DNA of 14,086 bases. Source: QHBQ01 sp038230695. Its GTDB lineage: Bacteria > Chloroflexota > Chloroflexia > QHBQ01. Location of the stretch: contig JBBRMT010000112.1 in NCBI GenBank assembly GCA_038230695.1, positions 1 to 14,086 on the forward strand, in the 5' to 3' direction. Of this stretch, positions 6,775 through 13,785 are shown one piece after another (position 1 is the stretch's first letter; each line of letters opens with the position of its first letter). The position numbers and the translations under genes are program-made. The notes beneath the pieces were generated by a model that was given only the letters and a program-made list of their open reading frames with translations, was not told where the DNA came from and searched no databases.

Positions 6775-9336
6775 CTACAGCACACTGCCGGGGTCAACGT
6801 CAACTGACCAACCGTGGGGTGCGACGATCTCGCGCAGCAGCGGGCTGAGGCCGAGGCCACGCACGATGATCTGCCAGCGGTAGCGGCCGTTATCCTTACG
6901 CACGAAGGCGGGGGCCGGGCCGATCAGGTCGGCGTTGGCAATGCGGGCGCGTTCCAGGCCGTGTTTGAGGACGCGGGCGAAACGCTCCGCCTCCAGCTTG
7001 CAGGCGGCCTCCTCACTGGAGGTGTAGACGAAGCTGATCAGTTCGGCAAAGGGTGGGTAACGCTTGTCCTGGCGGAAGAAGATCTCCTGGCGGTAAAAGC
7101 TGGCGTAGTCATGGGCGCTGGCGGCGGCGATAGCGTAATGCTCTGGCGTGTAGGTTTGGAAGATGACAGTGGCCGGATCGCCGCGCCGTCCCGCCCGCCC
7201 CGCCACCTGGGTGAGCAACTGGAAGGTACGCTCGCCAGCGCGGAAGTCGGGCAGATAGAGCGCGGTGTCGGCGCTGACCACTCCCACCATCGTCACCGAG
7301 GGGATGTCCAACCCCTTTGCGATCATCTGGGTGCCGACCATCACATCAGCATCGCCACGCACGAAGCGACCGAGGATTTCGTCATGGGCAGCGCGGGCAG
7401 TTGTGGCATCGCGATCCCAGCGCATTACGCGGGCGGCGGGGAATAGCTGGCTGACCTCCTCCACCACCTTCTGCGTCCCTGCGCCAAAGTGCTTAATCTT
7501 ACGGCTCTGGCACTTGGGGCAGCTTGTCGGTGGGTAGGTGCGCCGGTCGCAACGGTGGCAGAGCATCACTCCCTCGTCTCCGTGATAGGCCATGGGGATC
7601 TCGCAGGCCGGGCAGATTACCACGTAGCCGCACTCACGGCACATCACGAAGGTAGCCGTGCCACGCCGATTGAGGAACAAGATCGCTTGCTTGCCTGTAG
7701 CCAATGTGTGGGCTAGCCCCTCCTGCATGGCGCGGCTGAACATACTGGCGTTGCCGGAGCGCAACTCGGCCCGCATATCCACCACCTGCACCGGCGGCAT
7801 GGCAAAGTCGCCCACCCGCTCCGGCATCTCCAGCAAGCCATACTGCGCGGTCATGGCCCTTTGATAGCTCTCCACATCGGGCGTGGCGCTGCCCAGCAGC
7901 GCCAGGGCGCGGGGGCCGAGCAACGCGGCCCGCTTAACCGCCACGGCGCGGGCGTTATAGCGTACTCCATCGGCCTGCTTATACGAACCCTCGTGTTCTT
8001 CGTCAATCACGATTAGCTGCAAGCGAGGCAGCGGCGCAAACACTGCCGACCGTGCGCCCACCACGATGTCGGCCTCACCGCCCGCGATGCGCTGCCATTC
8101 GTCGTGACGCTCACCGTCGCTGAGGCCACTGTGCAGCACTGCCAGGCGACCAGGGAAGCGAGCGGCAAAGCGGCCCACCGTCTGAGGGGTCAGCGAAATC
8201 TCCGGCACCAGCACGATAGCCTGCCCGCCGTTTGCCAATACATGGTCAATCGCTTGCAGGTACACCTCGGTCTTGCCGCTGCTGGTTACACCGTGCAGCA
8301 GCAGGGTCTGGCCCGGGGCGTTTGCTCGGCCATCGAGACAGTCAAGCACGCGACGTAGCGCAACAGCTTGCGAGGCGGTAAGCGGGGGCGGAGTGGCCGC
8401 GCCGCTGGCGGTCAGAAACTCGCGCAGGGTGGCAGTTGCGGTGCGGGTGAGTGGGTCGCGGCGGATGGGCCTTTCGCTGGTTTCGATTATGCCCTTTTTC
8501 GCCAGCGCGTGCAGCACGGCAATCGAAACTGTAGCCCGCTTCTGCACCTCGCCCGCAATCGCCCAGCCGTCGGCATCGCGTAGCGCCTTCAGCGCCGCGA
8601 CGGTACGCTGCTGGTTGCCGGTTAGCTTGACTTCGGGATAGTCATCGAGCAGGCGTACATAGCGAGCCTGCTTAGGTCTTACGCTGGCGCTATCCAGCCG
8701 CGCCGTCAGTTCGACCAGTTCGCGGGCCGCCAGTTGGCTGATAATCTCGCGCACCCGCTCCGCAGAGCCATCCTCGCCGCTTACCCCCCGCGAGTCGCGG
8801 TAGTGGGCGGCAAGTTCGGGCAGGGTCAGTTCGCCGTGTAGCTTGAGCAGGTCGAGGATGGTACGTTGCGCGGGGCCAACCAGCCGCATATCGGATCGGG
8901 TAACTTTGCCACGGGCGGTTAGGGTAACGACGGTTCGCAGCTTTTGCTCGAAGCCACGGGGTAGCATCAGGTTGAGCGCGTCGTATAGGGCGCAGTGGTA
9001 GTGTTCGCTAATCCAGCGGGCCAGGCCAATCTGCTCGGTGGTAAGCATAGGCTGAGGATGGAGCAGACCACCCACTGGTTTGAGCCGCTCCTCAGCAACC
9101 GGCGCAACATCGTCGAGGCCGACCACGATACCTTGTAGGAAGCGGTGGTTGAAGTCCACCCACACATGGTGGCCGACGCTGAGGCCCAGGTCGGCGGGGA
9201 TGCGATAGTGAAAGGTAGCGAGCAAATCAGCTGGTGGCGGCGTTGGCGCATTGGCGACGGGCAGCAGCCGTCGGCTATCGGCGGGGCGCAACGCCTGGTT
9301 GACCGCAACTTCGGCCAGCGGCGGGGCAGTATTCAT
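6775..9336 (-). CDS. priA: Primosomal protein N' (PriA replication-restart helicase)
   Basis: A superfamily 2 DNA helicase that recognises stalled forks and reloads the replicative helicase. The 853 residues cover the whole family architecture. An N-terminal 3'-DNA-binding region contains FHYRIPADLGLSVGHHVWVDF; a winged-helix-like segment follows at about 160-300. Walker A is GVTSSGKT (349-356, K355) and Walker B/DEAH is DEEH (445-448). Eight cysteines (566, 569, 575, 578, 593, 596, 606, 609) bind two zincs. Helicase motifs V/VI include GTQMIAKGLD and QVAGRAGRRG. It is longer than the ~730 residues of E. coli PriA, with an N-terminal extension of about 35 residues. The ATG at 9336 has no strong Shine-Dalgarno sequence, so the start is less certain than the identity. 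It has its own promoter 58 bases upstream and precedes def, a frequent pairing. Confidence 0.96.
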   Translation of the reverse strand: MNTAPPLAEVAVNQALRPADSRRLLPVANAPTPPPADLLATFHYRIPADLGLSVGHHVWVDFNHRFLQGIVVGLDDVAPVAEERLKPVGGLLHPQPMLTTEQIGLARWISEHYHCALYDALNLMLPRGFEQKLRTVVTLTARGKVTRSDMRLVGPAQRTILDLLKLHGELTLPELAAHYRDSRGVSGEDGSAERVREIISQLAARELVELTARLDSASVRPKQARYVRLLDDYPEVKLTGNQQRTVAALKALRDADGWAIAGEVQKRATVSIAVLHALAKKGIIETSERPIRRDPLTRTATATLREFLTASGAATPPPLTASQAVALRRVLDCLDGRANAPGQTLLLHGVTSSGKTEVYLQAIDHVLANGGQAIVLVPEISLTPQTVGRFAARFPGRLAVLHSGLSDGERHDEWQRIAGGEADIVVGARSAVFAPLPRLQLIVIDEEHEGSYKQADGVRYNARAVAVKRAALLGPRALALLGSATPDVESYQRAMTAQYGLLEMPERVGDFAMPPVQVVDMRAELRSGNASMFSRAMQEGLAHTLATGKQAILFLNRRGTATFVMCRECGYVVICPACEIPMAYHGDEGVMLCHRCDRRTYPPTSCPKCQSRKIKHFGAGTQKVVEEVSQLFPAARVMRWDRDATTARAAHDEILGRFVRGDADVMVGTQMIAKGLDIPSVTMVGVVSADTALYLPDFRAGERTFQLLTQVAGRAGRRGDPATVIFQTYTPEHYAIAAASAHDYASFYRQEIFFRQDKRYPPFAELISFVYTSSEEAACKLEAERFARVLKHGLERARIANADLIGPAPAFVRKDNGRYRWQIIVRGLGLSPLLREIVAPHGWSVDVDPGSVL

Positions 9337-9348
9337 GGTCAGATTCTC

Positions 9349-9386
9349 AGTTCGGCTTAAAGTTCTGGTTAGTTCTAATCAGGTTC
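9349..9386. repeat. Four phased AGTTC-type repeats in the priA leader
   Basis: On the + strand AGTTC starts at 9349, 9361 and 9371, and AGGTTC at 9381. The 10-12 base steps put the copies on roughly one face of the helix. They lie between the priA promoter and its ATG. They could be an operator or simply a short degenerate tandem repeat. Confidence 0.45.
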
Positions 9387-9400
9387 TTGGACTAGACATA

Positions 9401-9429
9401 ATTATAGCGCGTTTGTTCTATCATGGCAA
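9401..9429 (-). promoter_or_regulatory. Sigma70-type promoter of priA
   Basis: On the minus strand TTGCCA (9429-9424) is followed after exactly 17 bases by TATAAT (9406-9401). This is a near-consensus housekeeping promoter with expected transcription start near 9394, about 58 bases upstream of the priA ATG. Confidence 0.75.
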
Positions 9430-9469
9430 GAGGTTTTTCCACCAATGCGGCGCAATCGTTGACAAACGA

Positions 9470-9497
9470 CCAGCCAGCGCATAATTGCGCTGGCTGG
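9470..9497 (-). terminator. 12-bp perfect hairpin between livF and priA
   Basis: Arms 9470-9481 and 9486-9497 pair perfectly (12 bp, GC-rich) around a TAAT loop. It lies downstream of livF and upstream of the priA promoter, which suits the end of the liv operon transcript. The T-tract that should follow is weak (TCGTTTGTC), so termination is inferred from position and stem strength. Confidence 0.55.
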
Positions 9498-9510
9498 TAT
9501 TCCGTTATGA

Positions 9511-9537
9511 TTTGTAGGGGTGAACCGTTGTTCGCCC
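9511..9537. repeat. Dispersed palindromic repeat, copy 1
   Basis: This 27-base sequence is identical to 11298-11324. Its core forms a hairpin: arm 9517-9525 (GGGGTGAAC), loop CGTT, arm 9530-9537 (GTTCGCCC), with one T-G wobble. It lies just downstream of livF and resembles a REP-like intergenic repeat. Confidence 0.7.
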
Positions 9538-9554
9538 TGCCTCACAGCACAAAA

Positions 9555-10331
9555 CTACTCTTCGCCCAGGTACGCCTTCCGCACCATCTCGCTCTTTAGC
9601 AGATTCGCGCCGGTATCTTCGAGGACAATCTGGCCGGTTTGCATAACGTAGCCTCGATGCGAAACGCTGAGAGCCTGCAAAGCGTTCTGCTCTACCAGCA
9701 GGATAGTGGTTCCCTGCTTGTTGATGTCCTGCACAATTTGGAAGATAGTTTCGATCAGGATGGGCGACAACCCCATGCTCGGCTCGTCGAGCAGCAACAG
9801 CTTGGGGCGGCTCATCAGGGCGCGGCCAATTGCCAGCATCTGCTGCTCACCGCCCGATAGCAGGCCACCCTTTTGCTGCAGCCGCTCCCGCAGGCGGGGG
9901 AAAAGACTCAGCACCCGCTCCATATCTTCGGCAATTGCAGCGCGGTCGTTACGGGCGAATGCACCCATCTCCAGATTTTCCTGCACGCTCATGCGGCTGA
10001 AGATGCGGCGGCCCTCCGGCGAGTGCGACATACCACGGCGCACGATTTGCTCCGGTGGGACGTTGTCAATGCGCTGCCCGTTCAGCATGATGGTGCCGCG
10101 TCGCGGTGGGGTGATGCCGGAGATAGTGCGTAGCGTGGTGGTTTTGCCCGCGCCATTCGCCCCGATCAGGGTGACAACTTCGCCGTTGAATATCTTCAGC
10201 GAGATGCCCGCCAACGCCCGAATGTTGCCATAGTAGGTTTCGATGCCGCGCACTTCCAGCATCGGTTCGCCCTGCTGCTGGCTAATGATTTCCTGTTTGA
10301 GCGGTTCGTTAACTGGTGTAGTTGCCTGCAT
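9555..10331 (-). CDS. livF: Branched-chain amino acid ABC transporter ATP-binding protein LivF
   Basis: One of the two cytoplasmic ATPases that power the liv-type importer. In the 258 residues, Walker A is GANGAGKTT (57-65, K63), the signature is LSGGEQQ (158-164), and Walker B is LLLLDEP (178-184, D182/E183). The switch region reads VEQNA instead of having the usual His; this substitution is typical of LivF. The C-terminal RGYVMQTGQIVLEDTG and YLGEE also fit LivF. The ATG at 10331 is backed by AAGGGA six bases upstream but adds about 23 residues before the typical family start (Met24, MLEVRGIETYYG), so an internal start remains possible. It is last in the operon, separated from livG by 135 bases that contain a hairpin and a heptamer repeat, so its expression may be set apart from livG. 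Confidence 0.95.
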   Translation of the reverse strand: MQATTPVNEPLKQEIISQQQGEPMLEVRGIETYYGNIRALAGISLKIFNGEVVTLIGANGAGKTTTLRTISGITPPRRGTIMLNGQRIDNVPPEQIVRRGMSHSPEGRRIFSRMSVQENLEMGAFARNDRAAIAEDMERVLSLFPRLRERLQQKGGLLSGGEQQMLAIGRALMSRPKLLLLDEPSMGLSPILIETIFQIVQDINKQGTTILLVEQNALQALSVSHRGYVMQTGQIVLEDTGANLLKSEMVRKAYLGEE

Positions 10332-10350
10332 ATGCGTTCCCTTTTTAGGA

Positions 10351-10375
10351 AGTTGAAAGTTGAAAGTTGAAAGTT
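10351..10375. repeat. Tandem heptamer upstream of livF
   Basis: AGTTGAA is repeated 3.6 times on the + strand, ending 20 bases upstream of the livF start codon. It is a short tandem repeat with no spacers, probably arising by slippage. Confidence 0.8.
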
Positions 10376-10425
10376 ACAGGTTCAAGGTTGCTGTCAGCCT
10401 GATGGTGTGGCGAGTTATCTCCCTC

Positions 10426-10447
10426 AAACCCCCACTGGGGGCTTTTT
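10426..10447. terminator. Hairpin between livG and livF
   Basis: CCCCC (10429-10433), loop ACT, GGGGG (10437-10441), flanked by AAA on one side and CTTTTT on the other. The T-run is on the + strand, where no gene is seen. In the direction of liv transcription only TTTG follows, so it would be a weak terminator or attenuator after livG, 19 bases past its stop. Confidence 0.5.
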
Positions 10448-10466
10448 GCCACGCAGCACGCAGCGC

Positions 10467-11264
10467 TTATACCTGGGTGGGGTCTTGCTTAATCGGGCTG
10501 CCGCTGCCTTTGCCCAGGTAGGCTTCGATGACGCGCGGGTTGCTGCGGATTTCGTCGGGGGTGCCTTCAGCGATCTTCACGCCGTAGTCCAGCACCGATA
10601 CGCGATCGGAGATGCCCATAACCACCTTCATGTCGTGTTCAATAAGCAGGATGGAAACACCGCGTTCGCTGCGTAGTCGCCCGATGAAGCCAGTCATTTC
10701 GCGGGTTTCGTTTGGGTTCATGCCCGCAGTTGGCTCATCGAGCAGCAGCAGCTTGGGATTGCTGGCGAGGGCGCGGGCAATCTCCAGGCGGCGCTGGTCG
10801 CCATAGGGCAGGTTCTTGGCGTACTCGTCCTCCTTGCCGTGCAAGCCCACGAACTCCAGCAACTCGATGCCCCGATCGGCCATGCGTTGCTCCTCATCCA
10901 CCGTGCCAGGGGTGCGGAAGACTGCGCCGAACAGCCCCGCCTTCATTCGGCTGTGCGCCCCTACCATTACGTTCTCCAGCGCGGTCATGTTGGCAAACAG
11001 GCGGATGTTTTGGAAGGTGCGGGCTACGCCCAGTTCGGTGATGCGGTTAGGCGCTGCGCCAGTCACGTTCATGCCGTCGAAGACAATGCTGCCGCCCGTC
11101 GGCTTGTACAGGCCGGTGATGATGTTGAACAGGGTGGTTTTACCCGCGCCGTTTGGCCCGATCAGGCTGACGATTGAGTTCTGGGGGATGTCGAAATCCA
11201 CCTTGTTGACTGCGGTGAGGCCGCCAAACTGCTTCAGTACCTTGCTTGCTTCCAGGAGCGCCAT
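10467..11264 (-). CDS. livG: Branched-chain amino acid ABC transporter ATP-binding protein LivG
   Basis: The second ATPase of the importer, forming a heterodimer with LivF below the LivH/LivM pore. In 265 residues, Walker A is GPNGAGKTT (36-44, K42), the signature is the LivG-type variant LPYGDQRR (152-159), Walker B is LLLLDEPTAG (172-181, D176/E177) and the switch His is H210 (IEHD). ARTFQNIRLFANMTALENV around the Q-loop and the C-terminal GTPDEIRSNPRVIEAYLG are characteristic of LivG. GGAGG six bases before the ATG supports the start. It follows livM with a 74-base gap that contains one copy of the dispersed hairpin repeat. Length is normal, and no key residue is missing. Confidence 0.96.
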   Translation of the reverse strand: MALLEASKVLKQFGGLTAVNKVDFDIPQNSIVSLIGPNGAGKTTLFNIITGLYKPTGGSIVFDGMNVTGAAPNRITELGVARTFQNIRLFANMTALENVMVGAHSRMKAGLFGAVFRTPGTVDEEQRMADRGIELLEFVGLHGKEDEYAKNLPYGDQRRLEIARALASNPKLLLLDEPTAGMNPNETREMTGFIGRLRSERGVSILLIEHDMKVVMGISDRVSVLDYGVKIAEGTPDEIRSNPRVIEAYLGKGSGSPIKQDPTQV

Positions 11265-11297
11265 TCCGTCCCTCCAGTAGTTAAACCACTTCTATTG

Positions 11298-11324
11298 TTT
11301 GTAGGGGTGAACCGTTGTTCGCCC
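11298..11324. repeat. Dispersed palindromic repeat, copy 2
   Basis: Identical over 27 bases to 9511-9537. The hairpin core is arm 11304-11312, loop CGTT, arm 11317-11325 (9 bp with one T-G wobble). It sits in the livM-livG intergenic gap, where it may affect mRNA stability or readthrough inside the operon. Confidence 0.7.
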
Positions 11325-11338
11325 CGCATGGACAAACC

Positions 11339-12721
11339 CTAGATTTTATCCACATCCGAGATGTGCGACTCATCCTCGTCGCGCACATCGTAGAGGTTCT
11401 CGCGCTCGGCTGTAGCAATCGGGTTGGCCCGCTCCGCCTCATCGTTGCGCGACGCGCCCGCGCCAGCGACATTGGCTGCCGGTTCGCTGGTTTCGCCGCG
11501 CAACTCGGCTTTGCGGCGGGCGCTGGGGATCAACCCCTCGGGCCGCACGATCATCAGCACCACCAGAATGACCCCATATATGAGGAACTTGAGGCCCGAC
11601 CAGTCAGTGTTTATCAGGAAGTCGTTATGTATCTGCGCCCCCAACTGGTGCAACTGGGTGGGCAGGTTGGTGAGGAAGACCGACTGGGTAAGCTGCAGAA
11701 TGATTGCCCCAACAATTACCCCATAGATGTTGCCGATGCCGCCCAGGATAATCATGCAGAGGACGAACACCGAAACGTTGAAACTGAAGCTGCTGGGGCT
11801 GACCAGGTTTAGCTTGGAGGCGAACATCGCGCCAGCCACGCCTGCCAGGGCCGCGCCGGAGGCAAAGGCCAGCAGCTTGGTTTTGACCGTATCAATGCCC
11901 ATCGCGGCGGCAGCAATTTCATCCTCGCGGATTGCCATCCACGCCCGTCCCAACCGTGAGCTACGCAGATTAGTCACCGCAAAGATGAGGATGACCACAA
12001 TCACGATAAACAGATAATAGTATGGTTCGGGGAAGTTGGAGAAGAAGGCGCAGCCGCCGGTACTGCCTTTCGCCACCATATGCAAGTTAGAGCAGACGCT
12101 AGTGCCAGCGCCGAGGGTAGCAATCGCGGGCGAGTCTATACCGCTTACTCCGTCGGGGCCGCCGGTCAGTCCGCGGGTAAGCGGTACATTATTCAGGTTG
12201 AGGAACACCGCTGGCACAATTTCGCCAAAGCCCAGGGTTACGATTGCCAGGTAGTCGCCCCGTAGTCGCAAGGTGGGTGCGCCGAGCAATGCGCCAAAGA
12301 TGGCGGAGACGAGCGCGGCGATAAAGATGGCGACCCAGAAGGGTAGGTGGATGTCAATCTTGCCGCCGGTAATGTTGCTGAGTTGTGGTGAGGCAAGGAA
12401 GGCGTAGGCGTAAGAGCCAATAGCGAAGAAGGCAGCATAGCCAAGGTCGAGTAGCCCGGCGAGGCCGACCACGATGTTGAGGCCGAGGGCGAGTACCACA
12501 TACTGCGCGGTGTCCGCCAACTGACCGATCAAGGCGGGTGGCTGCACGCCAAAGAAGGGGTCAATCCCCCATGCCTTGAGGTTGGCTTTGTTGTAGACAA
12601 ACGGCAGGAGGAACAGGAACAGTAGCACAACCCCCATCACTATCAGTGAGGTGCGGGTGAAGCGTTGCTCGGTGGCCCTTGCGAGCCGGGTTTTGGTGGA
12701 TGGCTGAATTGCTTTTTGCAT
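11339..12721 (-). CDS. livM: Branched-chain amino acid ABC transporter permease LivM
   Basis: One of the two membrane subunits forming the translocation pore. The 460-residue protein starts with a basic cytoplasmic stretch, then a first membrane helix at about 26-44 (LIVMGVVLLFLFLLPFVYN), and about nine hydrophobic segments in total. Family hallmarks are LGLNIVVGLAGLLDLGYAAF, the GLTGGPDGVSGI segment, and the ATPase-contacting loop RLGRAWMAIREDEIAAAAMGI. An extra-membrane loop with two Cys (CSNLHMVAKGSTGGC) precedes the late helices. After RPEGLIPS, from residue ~393, comes a charged, partly acidic tail of nearly 70 residues that E. coli-type LivM lacks; it is predicted cytoplasmic and disordered. 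The gene starts 19 bases after livH, with a GAGGGAG ribosome binding site. Confidence 0.95.
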   Translation of the reverse strand: MQKAIQPSTKTRLARATEQRFTRTSLIVMGVVLLFLFLLPFVYNKANLKAWGIDPFFGVQPPALIGQLADTAQYVVLALGLNIVVGLAGLLDLGYAAFFAIGSYAYAFLASPQLSNITGGKIDIHLPFWVAIFIAALVSAIFGALLGAPTLRLRGDYLAIVTLGFGEIVPAVFLNLNNVPLTRGLTGGPDGVSGIDSPAIATLGAGTSVCSNLHMVAKGSTGGCAFFSNFPEPYYYLFIVIVVILIFAVTNLRSSRLGRAWMAIREDEIAAAAMGIDTVKTKLLAFASGAALAGVAGAMFASKLNLVSPSSFSFNVSVFVLCMIILGGIGNIYGVIVGAIILQLTQSVFLTNLPTQLHQLGAQIHNDFLINTDWSGLKFLIYGVILVVLMIVRPEGLIPSARRKAELRGETSEPAANVAGAGASRNDEAERANPIATAERENLYDVRDEDESHISDVDKI

Positions 12722-12740
12722 GAATCTGGCTCCCTCTGCG

Positions 12741-13685
12741 CTACGCCCGCTCCGGCACTTGCTGGCCGAGCAGCCCCGATGGTCGCAAGGTCAAAATCAA
12801 AATCAGGATGCCGAACACTACCACCGGAGTCCAGGCGGTAGAGACGTACTGATCGCTCAACGCCTCGATGATGCCGATGAGGAAGCCACCCAGCATTGCC
12901 CCTGGTATGTTGCCGATACCGCCCAAAACGGCGGCGGTAAATGCCTTCAGGCCCGCCTGGTAGCCAACCGTAAATTGCGAGGAGTGAATAGACATACCGT
13001 AGACCAATCCCGCCGCGCCCGCCAGCAACGCGCCGATAAAGAAGGTCAACGTAATCGTCATATTCACGTTGATGCCCATCAACTTCGAGGTATCGTAATC
13101 CTGGGCGGTGGCCCGCATTGCCTTGCCCAGTTTGGTACGTTGCACAAACGTCTGGAGGATGACCATCAGGCTTACGCAGACAACTATTACAAAGATGTCT
13201 TTCCAGCCGATGCTGATGTTACTGGTTATATTGATGTTGCCATAGGGGAAGACTTCGGGAAAGCCGATCGCCGAAGGACCGTGCCAGATTTGACCAATGT
13301 TCTGCAAGATAAAGCTCATGCCGATTGCCGAGATAAGCGGAGCAAGTTTGGGGGCGTTGCGTAGTGGGCGGTAGGCGATGCGTTCGACCAGCACCCCGAT
13401 AATGCCGGTTAGCAGCATGGCGATGATCAGGGTAAGCGCAATGATAAGTATGGTTGGCATGACCCCACCCTGTACCCAGCCCGATGGATTGGTTTTGGGG
13501 TCGAGTATCACCCCGAACGCGCCCAGCACTGCAAGGGCGATGAAACTGCCTAGCATGAAAATGTCACCATGGGCAAAGTTGATAAGCTCGACGATACCGT
13601 AGACCATCGTATAGCCCAGTGCAATCAGAGCGTAGATTGAACCCTTGACCAGGCCATTGAGCAGTTGTTGAATAAGCAATTCCAT
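12741..13685 (-). CDS. livH: Branched-chain amino acid ABC transporter permease LivH
   Basis: The other pore-forming membrane subunit. The 314 residues begin MELLIQQLLNGLVKGSIYAL and continue with LGYTMVYGIVELINFAHGDIFMLGSF, the classic LivH N-terminus, with about eight hydrophobic segments. The cytoplasmic coupling loop RLGKAMRATAQDYDTSKLMGI, which contacts the ATPases, and FTAAVLGGIGNIPGAMLGG are typical. A polar insert (LDPKTNPSGWVQGG) after the second helix lengthens it slightly. GGAGAG about six bases before the ATG supports the start. It lies 100 bases downstream of the substrate-binding protein gene and 19 bases upstream of livM, the canonical liv order. No premature stop or frameshift is seen. 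Confidence 0.95.
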   Translation of the reverse strand: MELLIQQLLNGLVKGSIYALIALGYTMVYGIVELINFAHGDIFMLGSFIALAVLGAFGVILDPKTNPSGWVQGGVMPTILIIALTLIIAMLLTGIIGVLVERIAYRPLRNAPKLAPLISAIGMSFILQNIGQIWHGPSAIGFPEVFPYGNINITSNISIGWKDIFVIVVCVSLMVILQTFVQRTKLGKAMRATAQDYDTSKLMGINVNMTITLTFFIGALLAGAAGLVYGMSIHSSQFTVGYQAGLKAFTAAVLGGIGNIPGAMLGGFLIGIIEALSDQYVSTAWTPVVVFGILILILTLRPSGLLGQQVPERA

Positions 13686-13715
13686 CGCTAGCTCTCCATC
13701 TGGATTTATATAGCA

Positions 13716-13746
13716 GGAAGGGCGGCGGTTTTACCGCTGCCCCTCC
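13716..13746 (-). terminator. Hairpin upstream of livH, possible attenuator
   Basis: Arms 13720-13729 and 13733-13742 form a 10-bp stem with one G-T wobble and a TTT loop; GGA/TCC outside extends it after a mismatch. It lies between the binding-protein gene and livH. A strong stem without a U-tract here could let the binding protein outnumber the permease. That role is inferred. Confidence 0.5.
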
Positions 13747-13753
13747 TGCGCTG

Positions 13754-13780
13754 CAAGCTGCTTACGGCCAGCTTGCCGTA
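13754..13780. repeat. Two overlapping, mutually exclusive short hairpins
   Basis: CAAGCTG (13754-13760) can pair with CAGCTTG (13769-13775), or TACGGC (13763-13768) with GCCGTA (13775-13780); the two cannot form fully at once. They lie just downstream of the binding-protein stop codon. The stems are short, so the significance is uncertain. Confidence 0.35.
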
Positions 13781-13785
13781 GCTGC

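Noticed and set aside
6814..7446. 210-codon + strand frame inside priA
   Set aside because: priA motifs are continuous on the other strand, so this is a shadow frame.
9511..9537. Insertion-sequence end or transposon remnant
   Set aside because: No transposase fragment, target duplication or paired inverted ends are present; the element is a self-contained short hairpin.
10351..10375. CRISPR-like array
   Set aside because: The repeat unit is 7 bases with no spacers; it is a simple tandem repeat.
11315..11812. 165-codon + strand frame antisense to livM
   Set aside because: It overlaps conserved LivM membrane segments and has no motif or start signal.
12720..13364. 214-codon + strand frame antisense to livH
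   Set aside because: Its Gln/Arg/His-rich composition is the complement of hydrophobic LivH codons.
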